This document shows, in pieces, positions 1 through 7,520 of a stretch of 64,000 bases of DNA. The notes under the pieces are model-generated. The model was not told the origin of the DNA. It searched no databases and saw nothing but the letters and a program-made list of their open reading frames with translations. The DNA is from Mesobacillus subterraneus (lineage in GTDB: Bacteria; Bacillota; Bacilli; Bacillales; Cytobacillaceae). Position numbers and translations under genes: made by a program. Position 1 is the first letter of the stretch; every line of letters begins with the position of its first letter. The stretch covers positions 235,945 to 299,944 of the forward strand of contig NZ_JAMBOF010000007.1 of assembly GCF_023715485.1 (NCBI RefSeq), given 5' to 3'.

Positions 1-73
1 GAAAATTTGAAAAGAATGATATAAAGATAGCCATAGGATTCTATTTATATGCCTAATTCCAAGGAAGGTACTC

Positions 74-517
74 ATGCTGTTGATTTTTAAAAGATTGTTT
101 TTTATATTTCTGACCATTAGCTATATGTCTTTCATTTGGATCCAATCAAGTAAGTTTGACCCTGAGAGTCTAGTTGGTTTTTCAAGTACGTTAAACAGAA
201 CTGTATATTTGCTTATCGGCGCAAGTTTGGAGTTCGCCCATCTCTTTCAATTTGGCTTGTTGTACTTGTGTATAGTGATAATCTTCCTCAGTTTTGGTAG
301 GTTGAGAACCTGGCAAGAGGTTACTGCTGCAGTAATCGCTCTTGCTTACGGAATAGTCGACGAAATACATCAGTTGTATGTTCCGTTTCGATCTTTTTCA
401 ATAGCAGACCTATTGAAGGATACAATTGGAATTGTCGTGTTTTGGTGGGTGGTGCACCGAAGTTATTTCTATAAAAAGAGTTCAAAAATAGGCCGATGGT
501 TAAGAAGTGTAACTTAA
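74..517 (+). CDS. VanZ-like membrane protein
   Basis: Small integral membrane protein of 147 residues with about four hydrophobic segments. The stretch AYGIVDEIHQLYVPFRSFS followed by D-LLKDTIGI is the characteristic VanZ-like signature (D-E-x-H-Q plus a downstream D-x-x-x-N/D-x-x-G). An AAGGAAGG Shine-Dalgarno lies 5 nt before the ATG. VanZ-family proteins occur in teicoplanin resistance and in many envelope or exopolysaccharide loci; the actual role of this one is unknown. It precedes the RiPP-like cassette in the same direction with a 150-nt gap, so it may belong to an upstream operon cut off by the window edge. Confidence 0.85.
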   Translation: MLLIFKRLFFIFLTISYMSFIWIQSSKFDPESLVGFSSTLNRTVYLLIGASLEFAHLFQFGLLYLCIVIIFLSFGRLRTWQEVTAAVIALAYGIVDEIHQLYVPFRSFSIADLLKDTIGIVVFWWVVHRSYFYKKSSKIGRWLRSVT

Positions 518-669
518 AATAGCATAACTTTTTTATAAATTATTTGTCGAAATGATTTTCTTTAAAAAGAACACCTCTTGTTTTATAATTTACTGTATTG
601 GTAGATAAGTGCGTTATTCGCGCTATTATTTTTTATTTCAATGTTCTATATAATGAACGTTAGGGGGTT

Positions 670-852
670 ATGAAAGTGGAAAAATTAAATGGTCAGCCGT
701 TAGTTTTAAGCCACCAACCAATTCAATTCGAAACTTCACAAAGCTGGAATAAAGGACACGGTCCTGTTTCGGGCGATCCTGGAAAGAGCGATGGTGACAA
801 ATATCCACACGATCCATATGAACCAAAAAAGGACCATCCAAAAAAGCCTTAG
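670..852 (+). CDS. Candidate RiPP precursor peptide
   Basis: A 60-residue peptide just upstream of HprK-like kinase, PqqD-like and protease genes, the position of the precursor in lasso/paeninodin-type clusters. The N-terminal half (LNGQPLVLSHQPIQFETS) looks like a leader; the C-terminal half is Gly/Pro/Asp/Lys rich (GHGPVSGDPGKSDGD, then a Pro/His/Lys tail) with no Cys. A GHGPVSGD segment would fit a G1-D8 ring, but the conserved Thr before a lasso core is missing. Start choice: the ATG at 670 is only 2 nt after TAGGGGG, while the GTG at 676 has 8-nt spacing and would give 58 residues. Role as a precursor is inferred from context and composition. Confidence 0.65.
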   Translation: MKVEKLNGQPLVLSHQPIQFETSQSWNKGHGPVSGDPGKSDGDKYPHDPYEPKKDHPKKP

Positions 853-890
853 AAAATAGAATTAAAAACACTAATTATATTGGAGTTGTC

Positions 891-1670
891 ATGTTTAAAT
901 ATCTGAGTAAAATGGGAGAACATACTGTCGAGATTTCCGTCGCGACTTCACCATCTATCCATTGTGAGAAGTTTTTTGGAAAGATAGAAAACACATTTCA
1001 AGTACCAGACTTGAAAGTAAATATTTTAACTAGTTACGGTAGCTCATTCACCGACTACGAAGTTTCAATAAAAAAACAAGTAGACAAAATCACCTTTCAA
1101 AGATCCGATTACCTAATAGAATCCACCCCAGACTACACATCAGCTACCATCCACGTCCACGACGAACTAGCGTTGAAGCACGCCCTTATGAACCTCTATA
1201 GCTCCTACATCGTCTACCACAACTGGGGCTTGATAATTCATTCGTCATGCGCAGTCCAGAATGGCAAGGCGCATATCTTTGCCGGTCATTCGGGAGCAGG
1301 GAAGTCGACGGCTGCAAGGCTTTCCGAACCTCGGGATCTACTATCGGACGAAGCAACGATCGTTAAAATCACGGAAGATGAGATCACTGTATTCGATTCT
1401 CCTTTCCGCAGTGAATTGCAATCCACAGGTTATCAACAGCCAAGCCCATTAGGAGGCATCCAGCTTCTGCATCAGGCAGATACGAATAGACTGGAAAAGA
1501 CGCGCAAACCAGATGCGCTTTTATCGCTGATGGATAAGGTGTTTTATTGGAGCCATGATCCGGTGGAGACGCAACGGATTATGGGATTATTGCGTACTTT
1601 GGTAGAGAAGGTCCCGGTTTATGAGCTGTATTTCCGTAAAGATCCTACATTTTGGGAGCTGATTTCATAA
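891..1670 (+). CDS. HprK-like peptide kinase
   Basis: 259 residues, resembling the C-terminal kinase domain of HPr kinase/phosphorylase and the kinases of paeninodin-type lasso clusters, which phosphorylate the precursor on Ser. Walker A GHSGAGKST is at about residues 132-140 and the LLSDEA motif with the catalytic Asp at about 150-155. Preceded by TTGGAGTTGTC and an ATG. The stop overlaps the start of the PqqD-like gene (TAATG), showing tight translational coupling. The likely substrate is the 60-aa peptide upstream, which carries Ser in its C-terminal half; unlike paeninodin it has no C-terminal Ser, so the target site is open. HPr itself is unlikely because of this context. Confidence 0.85.
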   Translation: MFKYLSKMGEHTVEISVATSPSIHCEKFFGKIENTFQVPDLKVNILTSYGSSFTDYEVSIKKQVDKITFQRSDYLIESTPDYTSATIHVHDELALKHALMNLYSSYIVYHNWGLIIHSSCAVQNGKAHIFAGHSGAGKSTAARLSEPRDLLSDEATIVKITEDEITVFDSPFRSELQSTGYQQPSPLGGIQLLHQADTNRLEKTRKPDALLSLMDKVFYWSHDPVETQRIMGLLRTLVEKVPVYELYFRKDPTFWELIS

Positions 1671-1930
1671 TGGTCCAATTTATTCAAAAGAATAGCTTTG
1701 ATGCGACCCATATTGAGGATGAGTGGATCATTCTGGATACTGAACAATTTACGGTCACGAGGCTGAATGAGCTTGGGGGATTCTGCTGGCTGAAGCTTCA
1801 AGAGGCTCAGTCGGTGGATACTCTCCGCGAGGCAATTGATCAGGAATTTGGTGCGGTGTGTGAAAAAACTTCTATTGATAATTTCTTATCCGATTTAATG
1901 AAATGTGGGTTGATTAGTCATGCTATTTGA
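1670..1930 (+). CDS. PqqD-like RiPP recognition protein
   Basis: An 86-residue protein with the PqqD fold pattern (ATHIEDEWIILDTEQFTVTR-L-N, then helices ending DNFLSDLMKCGLI). PqqD-like proteins act as RiPP recognition elements (B1 proteins) that bind leader peptides and present them to modifying enzymes. The ATG at 1670 overlaps the kinase stop by one base and has GGGAG 10 nt upstream; longer upstream starts are not needed. It overlaps the next gene by 11 nt. Its place between kinase and protease supports leader delivery to both. Confidence 0.85.
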   Translation: MVQFIQKNSFDATHIEDEWIILDTEQFTVTRLNELGGFCWLKLQEAQSVDTLREAIDQEFGAVCEKTSIDNFLSDLMKCGLISHAI

Positions 1931-2411
1931 TCAGGAAACGATTCTTTTTTTGAAGGTTGCGATTGAGAAGGATGGATTTCTTGATCTGCCTGCTCATGGG
2001 AATAGCATGTTTCCGTTAATCAAGAGAGGGGATGTATGCAGATTTGTGCCATGCAGCCCTGGCTCCTTGATGAAGGGAGACATCATTTTATTCCACAACG
2101 ATCATGGACAGCTGATTGCCCACCGGTTTATCGAGGTGGAAGCGAATAACGATGTCCGTCATTATCTGTTCAAAGGGGACACGAACCTGGGGTATGATCA
2201 GCCAGTTACAGCAGATCAGCTGATTGGAAGGCTTACATTTATCAAAAAGAACCAACAAGAGATATCCACCGATGATTCCACTCCTCAACTGTGGGGAAAA
2301 CTTCTTCTGGCCTTGCCCATCCTTTCAGGGGCACTACGAAAATATCTTATTTGGAAATCTCACTATACATATTTGTGGAGTACGCTATGGCGAAAATTGA
2401 ACAGCTTGTAA
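1920..2411 (+). CDS. S24/S26 signal-peptidase-like protease
   Basis: 163 residues of the S26 family. GNSMFPLIKRGD places the nucleophile at Ser29; the second catalytic motif reads LIAHRF with His68 where bacterial signal peptidase I has Lys, so this is the Ser-His (SipW/ER) type. FKGDTN with Asp87 matches the last conserved box. There is no clear N-terminal anchor; a hydrophobic patch lies near the C terminus. The start overlaps the PqqD-like gene. In this cassette it is the only obvious protease and probably removes the leader, taking the place of the transglutaminase-like B2 protease of lasso clusters; this is inference. Confidence 0.8.
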   Translation: MLFDQETILFLKVAIEKDGFLDLPAHGNSMFPLIKRGDVCRFVPCSPGSLMKGDIILFHNDHGQLIAHRFIEVEANNDVRHYLFKGDTNLGYDQPVTADQLIGRLTFIKKNQQEISTDDSTPQLWGKLLLALPILSGALRKYLIWKSHYTYLWSTLWRKLNSL

Positions 2412-4198
2412 CGATTGCGAATCAATACTTTTCAATGAAGGATATCCGTAAGACCTTTTCGATGTTGAAGCCATTTTTTCATAAACATTGGAAGGCTTAT
2501 TCGGCACTCCTTTTTTTATTAGGGTTTGATATCTTTTTTACCCTTGCTTTCGCATGGTTCTTTGGAAATATTACCGATGCAGCGATCCGAAGTGATTTTG
2601 AAGATTTGAAAAGACTGATTCCGATTGGGATTGGGCTTACTGTTCTGAATATCATTTCAAACTTCTGTGATATTTATTTTGAAACGATTGCCTCAAATGG
2701 CTTGAAAAAGGATTTAAAAGAACATTTATTCAAGCATATTCTCAGCCTGCCTGCAGGAATTGCCTCCAACCTTCGTTCCGGCGATCTTCTTTCGTATTTT
2801 ACCAATGATATACACAGCATTGATGGTGTTACGGGGAGTAGTTTGATTAATTTGATTCGACTGCCGATCACCTATATTGCCGTCCTCATTTATCTATTCC
2901 AAATAAACTGGGTTTTGTGCTTGATAAGTGTCTTGATTGCCCCTATTGCCATTGTAGCAGGTGCCGGTTTTGGTTTGCTGCTGAAACGAAATGGCCGCAA
3001 GCTTCATAGTTTGATTGCTGAGATCAACAACACCTTGAATGAAACATTCCAGGGATTCCAGGTCATACGTTCTTTTACATTGGAAAAGAAGATATTTGAA
3101 AAATTCACACGCGAAAACGATGATTACTTTAAATTGGAGCTAGAGAACGCCAAGCTGCAGGGCTGGTATTATTCCGGGGGTTACTTGATCAGTTCTGTTG
3201 TCTTTCTTACCTGTCTCTCGCTGGGGGCTTATTTTGTCTATCAAAAAGAAATGACCATCGGTTCTTTATTGACCTTTACGAATCTCGTAGGCTATCTTGT
3301 TTATCCTTTAACAGGGATTGCAGGACAGTGGGCAGGATTTCAGAGGTCGATTACTGCGATCGAGAGAATCATTGATTTGGTCGAAAAGCCTGTTGCTTCA
3401 TCAGAACTCCCGGCATACTCGCCTGTAAAATCTAACATAAAATCCATTGAATTTAAGAGTGTCACATTCAGTTATGATGAAAATAAAACGATTTTCTCTA
3501 ACTTGAATCTGCAAATTGAACCGGGAAAAATGGTCGCTCTTGTTGGGCCGAGCGGGGCAGGGAAAACGACATTGTTCAATCTCCTTCAAGGTTTTTACCA
3601 GCCGCAATTGGGACAGATTTTGATAGATGGGATTTCGACAGACGAAATGACGCTGTCAGAATTAAGAAGCGCAATTGCCCATGTTCCTCAGGAAACGTTC
3701 TTATTTGCTGGAAGTATCCGAGATAACCTATTAATGGCGCGACCGGGAATAACTGAGTTTGAAATGATTGAGGCGGCAAAACAGGCTTGTATCCATGAAT
3801 TTATCATAGGGCTTCCTGAAGGATATGATTCCGAGATTGGTGAAAGAGGAATTAAATTATCTGGCGGACAGAAGCAGCGAATCGCGATTGCGAGGGCTAT
3901 TTTAAAGGATGCGCCCATTTTGCTGCTGGATGAAGCGACATCTGCTTTGGATAGCAATACTGAATCCATGGTAAAACAAGCGCTCGAGCATTTAATGAAA
4001 GATAAAACAACAATTGTGATTGCCCACAGGCTTTCAACAATCCAGAATGCGGACCAAATCGTTGTTTTGGACGAAGGGGAAGTAGTACAGATTGGCACAC
4101 ATGTAGAGTTGATTGCACAGGAGGGCCTCTACCAAAAACTGAATGCAACTGTACTAAAGCCTAAGAAGGCGGAACATTTATACTTGGTATCTAAATGA
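2387..4198 (+). CDS. ABC exporter, fused TM and ATPase domains
   Basis: About 603 residues: an N-terminal six-helix exporter domain and a C-terminal ATPase with Walker A GPSGAGKTT (about 387), LSGGQKQRIAIARAI (about 491) and Walker B ILLLDEATSALD. There is no C39 peptidase domain, so processing must be done elsewhere, consistent with the S26 protease just upstream. I chose the ATG at 2387 (MAKIEQL) with GTGGAG 6 nt upstream; it overlaps the protease gene by 25 nt, and the longer reading frame runs through that gene. Likely exports or confers immunity to the product of the 60-aa precursor. Confidence 0.9.
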   Translation: MAKIEQLVTIANQYFSMKDIRKTFSMLKPFFHKHWKAYSALLFLLGFDIFFTLAFAWFFGNITDAAIRSDFEDLKRLIPIGIGLTVLNIISNFCDIYFETIASNGLKKDLKEHLFKHILSLPAGIASNLRSGDLLSYFTNDIHSIDGVTGSSLINLIRLPITYIAVLIYLFQINWVLCLISVLIAPIAIVAGAGFGLLLKRNGRKLHSLIAEINNTLNETFQGFQVIRSFTLEKKIFEKFTRENDDYFKLELENAKLQGWYYSGGYLISSVVFLTCLSLGAYFVYQKEMTIGSLLTFTNLVGYLVYPLTGIAGQWAGFQRSITAIERIIDLVEKPVASSELPAYSPVKSNIKSIEFKSVTFSYDENKTIFSNLNLQIEPGKMVALVGPSGAGKTTLFNLLQGFYQPQLGQILIDGISTDEMTLSELRSAIAHVPQETFLFAGSIRDNLLMARPGITEFEMIEAAKQACIHEFIIGLPEGYDSEIGERGIKLSGGQKQRIAIARAILKDAPILLLDEATSALDSNTESMVKQALEHLMKDKTTIVIAHRLSTIQNADQIVVLDEGEVVQIGTHVELIAQEGLYQKLNATVLKPKKAEHLYLVSK

Positions 4199-4213
4199 GT
4201 GGAGGTTCGAATC

Positions 4214-5206
4214 ATGACAACTCAATTGCTGGAAGCATTGTATATGCCGGGAATGGCGTTGCCAAATGATGATTCCTATTATAAACAGCTCTTACGTAAT
4301 CAGGATTTCGATTCCATTGCGCCGCAGGTCTATCATTTGTTAAAAGAGCGAGATAAGCTCGGTGAAATCCCTGGCTTTTTTTATCAGTACTTGAAGAAGC
4401 AATACCTTCAAACTTTGCAGCTCAATTTATTTGTAAAACATCAAACTAATTTACTTCTCAATCAATTTGAAGACAACAAAATAGAAGTTGTTCCGCTAAA
4501 AGGAGTCTTTTTTGCAGAAACTTATTTTGGAAACTTGGGTGCACGGAGGACTTCTGATATAGATTTGTTAATCAAGGAACAGAATCTTGAGGAAGCAGTA
4601 AAAATGGTTAAAAATCTCGGCTTCACAACTGAAGAGGAAAGGATTCCTGGTCATTTCCATTGCAGTTACAGCAAGCAACTGCCAGGTTCGGAAATTCCGT
4701 TGGTTGTTGAATTGCATTGGGATTTGCTGAAGGAGTCAACTGCGAATTTCTCTATACATGATTTCTGGCGAGCAGCCACACAACATGGACATTCTGATTT
4801 TATTAAAGAATTATCCGCATCCCATGAATTTTACATGATTACCTTGCATGGATGGCGGCACAACTTGGATTCTCTGAAATACTTTATGGATATTATTCAG
4901 CTAATTCATTGTTTAAAAGAGGAAATAGATTTTGAACAATTAGTCGCAATTGCTGAAACTCACAAAACAAGAAGAAGGATTGTACGGACACTTACCACTG
5001 TATATCAAGAGTTTCCTTTTCTAGATAAAATCAAGCCTTTCCCGTATAAATCTGGTAAGCACTACTTAAATTTAAGTGTTAAAAAGGATGGAAGCAGGTT
5101 TTATAAGAAATATGCAGATTATATTGATTATCAATATTTCAGCTATGATACTCCGAGCCATATTTTAAATGAAGTGATTGAAACGATTTTTCCCGGTAAG
5201 AAATAG
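4214..5206 (+). CDS. Nucleotidyltransferase-fold protein (PadeN-like)
   Basis: 330 residues resembling the NTP_transf_5 type nucleotidyltransferase. VVPLKGVFFAETYF, then RRTSDIDLLI gives the G-S/T-x-D-x-D-like metal site, with a further acidic strand VVELHWDLL. Such genes accompany HprK-like kinases and PqqD proteins in paeninodin-like and HPr-rel clusters. ATG at 4214 with GTGGAGG 8 nt upstream, 15 nt after the ABC gene. The modification performed on the peptide, if any, is not known from sequence. Confidence 0.82.
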   Translation: MTTQLLEALYMPGMALPNDDSYYKQLLRNQDFDSIAPQVYHLLKERDKLGEIPGFFYQYLKKQYLQTLQLNLFVKHQTNLLLNQFEDNKIEVVPLKGVFFAETYFGNLGARRTSDIDLLIKEQNLEEAVKMVKNLGFTTEEERIPGHFHCSYSKQLPGSEIPLVVELHWDLLKESTANFSIHDFWRAATQHGHSDFIKELSASHEFYMITLHGWRHNLDSLKYFMDIIQLIHCLKEEIDFEQLVAIAETHKTRRRIVRTLTTVYQEFPFLDKIKPFPYKSGKHYLNLSVKKDGSRFYKKYADYIDYQYFSYDTPSHILNEVIETIFPGKK

Positions 5207-5251
5207 TGTTATGAGAGTGGAGGGGTGGGAATAATAATATGAAAAAGGTAG

Positions 5252-5557
5252 GTGTTGTACTTGGTCCTGTTATTCTATTATCTTTCCCTTCTCAACCTAG
5301 CCGACGCAATCCTGACAGTGGCTGGACTCGAAAACTCGCTTATAACAGAGGTGAATCCGCTGATGGAGAGTTTGTATTCTCTGGACCAGGGAGTTTTCAT
5401 CATGGTAAAAATTCTTCTCTCTGTGACGTTGTGGTTGTTTATCTTCTATAAAAGAGTTCCAAAATCAAATCTGATAAAAGCTCTGACTTTGTTTGCTGCT
5501 GTTTGTTATACCTCAGTGATATGCTTGCATGGATTCTGGCTGATCCAGCTCATCTGA
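5252..5557 (+). CDS. DUF5658-like small membrane protein
   Basis: About 101 residues with three hydrophobic helices and the pattern LLNLADAILT...ITEVNPLM seen in DUF5658-type proteins of unknown function. The start is unclear: in this frame a TAG lies at 5249-5251, so GTG 5252 or TTG 5261 must be used, while the best Shine-Dalgarno (GTGGAGGGGTGG) points to ATG 5239 in another frame (MKKVG...). That hints at a frameshift just after the start or at a weak non-ATG start. It follows the nucleotidyltransferase by 45 nt and may be the last gene of the cassette or an unrelated passenger. Confidence 0.65.
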   Translation: MLYLVLLFYYLSLLNLADAILTVAGLENSLITEVNPLMESLYSLDQGVFIMVKILLSVTLWLFIFYKRVPKSNLIKALTLFAAVCYTSVICLHGFWLIQLI

Positions 5558-5692
5558 TCAGTCAGAGCTATGTTACTCTCTTCTAACTAACCCTCGAAAA
5601 AGTTCACTTCTTTTTACTATTTTCATATTCAATATCCATTTTTCCAGGAGTATAATTTTCTTATCATGTATAAGAAAGAAGGCGTATGGTTG

Positions 5693-7231
5693 ATGTTTCA
5701 AACCATGAAGCGTGAGTTATTGGCCGGGATTACAGTTTCGGTTGTTGCGCTGCCGCTGGCATTGGCTTTTGGGATGCAGGCGACGGGTAATTCTGATGGG
5801 GCCATCATTGGTTTGTATGGTGCCATTATCACGGGGTTCTTTGCTGCTTTATTTGGCGGGACGAAGAGCCAGGTTACAGGTCCGACTGGACCGATTACGA
5901 TTATCTTTACTGGTATTGTTGCAACACAGGGCCTTGAGTATGCCTTTATTGCGGCATTTCTTGGCGGGCTTTTTCAAATTCTTTTCGGCATTTTGAAGGC
6001 GGGCAATTATATAAAATTCATTCCATTGCCAGTGGTAAGTGGATTTATGAACGGGATTGCCATTATCATCATTATGGGGCAGCTGCAATATGTGACGGGC
6101 AGCTTTTTAGTCGTGCTACTGACCATTATATTTATGCTCGTTTCGATAAAATGGATAAAGTTCATTCCGCCAAGCTTGATGGCGCTGATTTTAGGAACAG
6201 TGGTTGTTATTCTTTTGGAAAAAGTAGTACCGGCTGTCCATTTCACTCTGCCGTTTATCAATGATTTTATCTTCTTTGACAGCGTTGCAAGAATTGGGGA
6301 AATCCCAAAAGGACTGCCTCAATTCCATCTGCCTGTAGCTGATTTAAGTACATTAATTCAGCTAATGCCAGCTGCTTTAAGTATTGCTGTGCTAGGATCG
6401 ATCGATTCACTGCTGACTTCGGTTGTCATGGATAATATGACAGGTACAAAACACAAGAGCAATAAGGAATTAATTGGCCAGGGGATCGGTAACACACTTG
6501 CTGGATTATTCGGCGCTATGCCTGGTGCCGGCGCAACTGTTCGCTCCGTAGTAAACCTGCGCAGTGGTGGGCAGACAGCGATTTCGGCAATGGTCCACAG
6601 TGTTGCCTTGCTGTTATTCATGCTTGTGTTCGGTCCGTTAGCAGAGGAAATTCCACTCGCAGTCCTGGCAGGAATTTTGATTATGACTGGAATCACGATG
6701 TTCGATTATGACAGTTTGAAAATCCTCAAGGATGAGCCTCGTACGGACGCAGCGGTCATGCTGGTGACGATGATTTTGACAGTAGCTATCGATTTGATGG
6801 TAGCAGTTGGTGTCGGCATTGTCATGAGTGCGCTGATTTTCATGAAACGGATGAGTGATGAAGGATTTAAGATTAATAGTAAAACGAAAAATAGTTTAAA
6901 TGTATACACCTTGGAAGGGCCGCTATATTTTGGAGCAACAGAGCTCATAACAAAGACAATAAGTTCGGATAACAGCCATGACATAGTGATTGACTTAGAA
7001 AAAGTTACAATAGTTGATGCTTCTGGTGCATTGCTCCTGCTGCAGCTCAAGGATCAGCTGAAGGAACGAGGCCAGAACCTTTATATTGTCGGCAATGACT
7101 TAGACCTTGGTGGTATTCTGCGAAAGATGAATATATTCCAGAAGTTTGGTGCCACCGGGCATTTTAATACAATGGAGGAATTATTACTTTATCTGCACAA
7201 CAATAATGGAGAAGTGTTAATTCCATCATAA
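5693..7231 (+). CDS. SulP family anion transporter with STAS domain
   Basis: About 512 residues. The N-terminal part is a multi-span SulP core (LLAGITVSVVALPLALAFG, then GPTGPITII, the SulP signature region), and the last ~110 residues form a STAS domain (VYTLEGPLYFGA ... IVDASGALLLLQL). Substrates in this family include sulfate and bicarbonate; which one applies here cannot be told. I prefer ATG 5693 (MFQTMKRELL) since AAAGAAGG lies 10 nt upstream; an ATG at 5666 lacks a good ribosome site. Transcribed alone and closed by a terminator. Confidence 0.88.
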   Translation: MFQTMKRELLAGITVSVVALPLALAFGMQATGNSDGAIIGLYGAIITGFFAALFGGTKSQVTGPTGPITIIFTGIVATQGLEYAFIAAFLGGLFQILFGILKAGNYIKFIPLPVVSGFMNGIAIIIIMGQLQYVTGSFLVVLLTIIFMLVSIKWIKFIPPSLMALILGTVVVILLEKVVPAVHFTLPFINDFIFFDSVARIGEIPKGLPQFHLPVADLSTLIQLMPAALSIAVLGSIDSLLTSVVMDNMTGTKHKSNKELIGQGIGNTLAGLFGAMPGAGATVRSVVNLRSGGQTAISAMVHSVALLLFMLVFGPLAEEIPLAVLAGILIMTGITMFDYDSLKILKDEPRTDAAVMLVTMILTVAIDLMVAVGVGIVMSALIFMKRMSDEGFKINSKTKNSLNVYTLEGPLYFGATELITKTISSDNSHDIVIDLEKVTIVDASGALLLLQLKDQLKERGQNLYIVGNDLDLGGILRKMNIFQKFGATGHFNTMEELLLYLHNNNGEVLIPS

Positions 7232-7263
7232 TAACAAGGGGCTAATCAGCCTCTTGTTATTAT
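7230..7263 (+). terminator. Terminator after SulP gene
   Basis: Stem AATAACAAG..GC / GC..CTTGTTATT with a 6-nt loop, right after the SulP stop codon. AT-rich, followed by ATTC rather than a long T-run, so moderate strength. Confidence 0.6.
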
Positions 7264-7274
7264 TCATAAAGTTA

Positions 7275-7303
7275 TTGCCATATTTTTCATATAAAGGTAC
7301 AAT
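7275..7303 (+). promoter_or_regulatory. Sigma-A promoter of micro-ORF transcript
   Basis: TTGCCA at 7275-7280, a 17-nt spacer and TACAAT at 7298-7303. This near-consensus promoter sits 37 nt before the 23-codon ORF and 218 nt before the ABC-2 exporter genes, so it can serve both if the intervening terminator is read through. Confidence 0.75.
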
Positions 7304-7339
7304 ATGAAAGTATTCAAATTTCTAAAGGAGGCAGTCGAA

Positions 7340-7411
7340 ATGATTGATCTTAATCAAGCAACTAAATCAATTTCATATGTTTTACCTTCGGCCTGCCTGT
7401 ATTGTGTGTAG
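7340..7411 (+). CDS. 23-aa peptide, CLYC motif (leader ORF or small peptide)
   Basis: A 23-codon ORF beginning MIDLNQATKS and ending PSACLYCV. It has an ideal Shine-Dalgarno (AAAGGAGG at 7324-7331, 8 nt to the ATG), its own near-consensus promoter and a strong terminator 34 nt after its stop, then an ABC exporter operon. Two readings are possible: a ribosome-sensed leader peptide that controls read-through into the exporter genes, or a short secreted or modified peptide with a CxxC motif. No homologue is recognised. The translation signals are strong; the function is not known. Confidence 0.6.
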   Translation: MIDLNQATKSISYVLPSACLYCV

Positions 7412-7445
7412 TAGCGTTTATTTTTTTATGTAAAATTACTGCGTC

Positions 7446-7475
7446 AACCACAGACTGCATGTCTGTGGTTTTTTT
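7446..7475 (+). terminator. Strong terminator/attenuator before ABC-2 exporter
   Basis: Perfect 10-bp stem AACCACAGAC / GTCTGTGGTT with a 5-nt loop and a run of T. It lies between the 23-codon ORF and the ATG of the ABC ATPase at 7521, the layout of a transcription attenuator. Confidence 0.85.
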
Positions 7476-7520
7476 GTGTCTAAAAACGAATGTACGTTCT
7501 TTAATGGAAGGGTGATATAG

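Noticed and set aside
670..5206. Calling the first cluster a lasso peptide (paeninodin) cluster
   Set aside because: No asparagine-synthetase-like cyclase or B2 protease in the window and the precursor lacks the conserved Thr; kept as a RiPP-like cassette.
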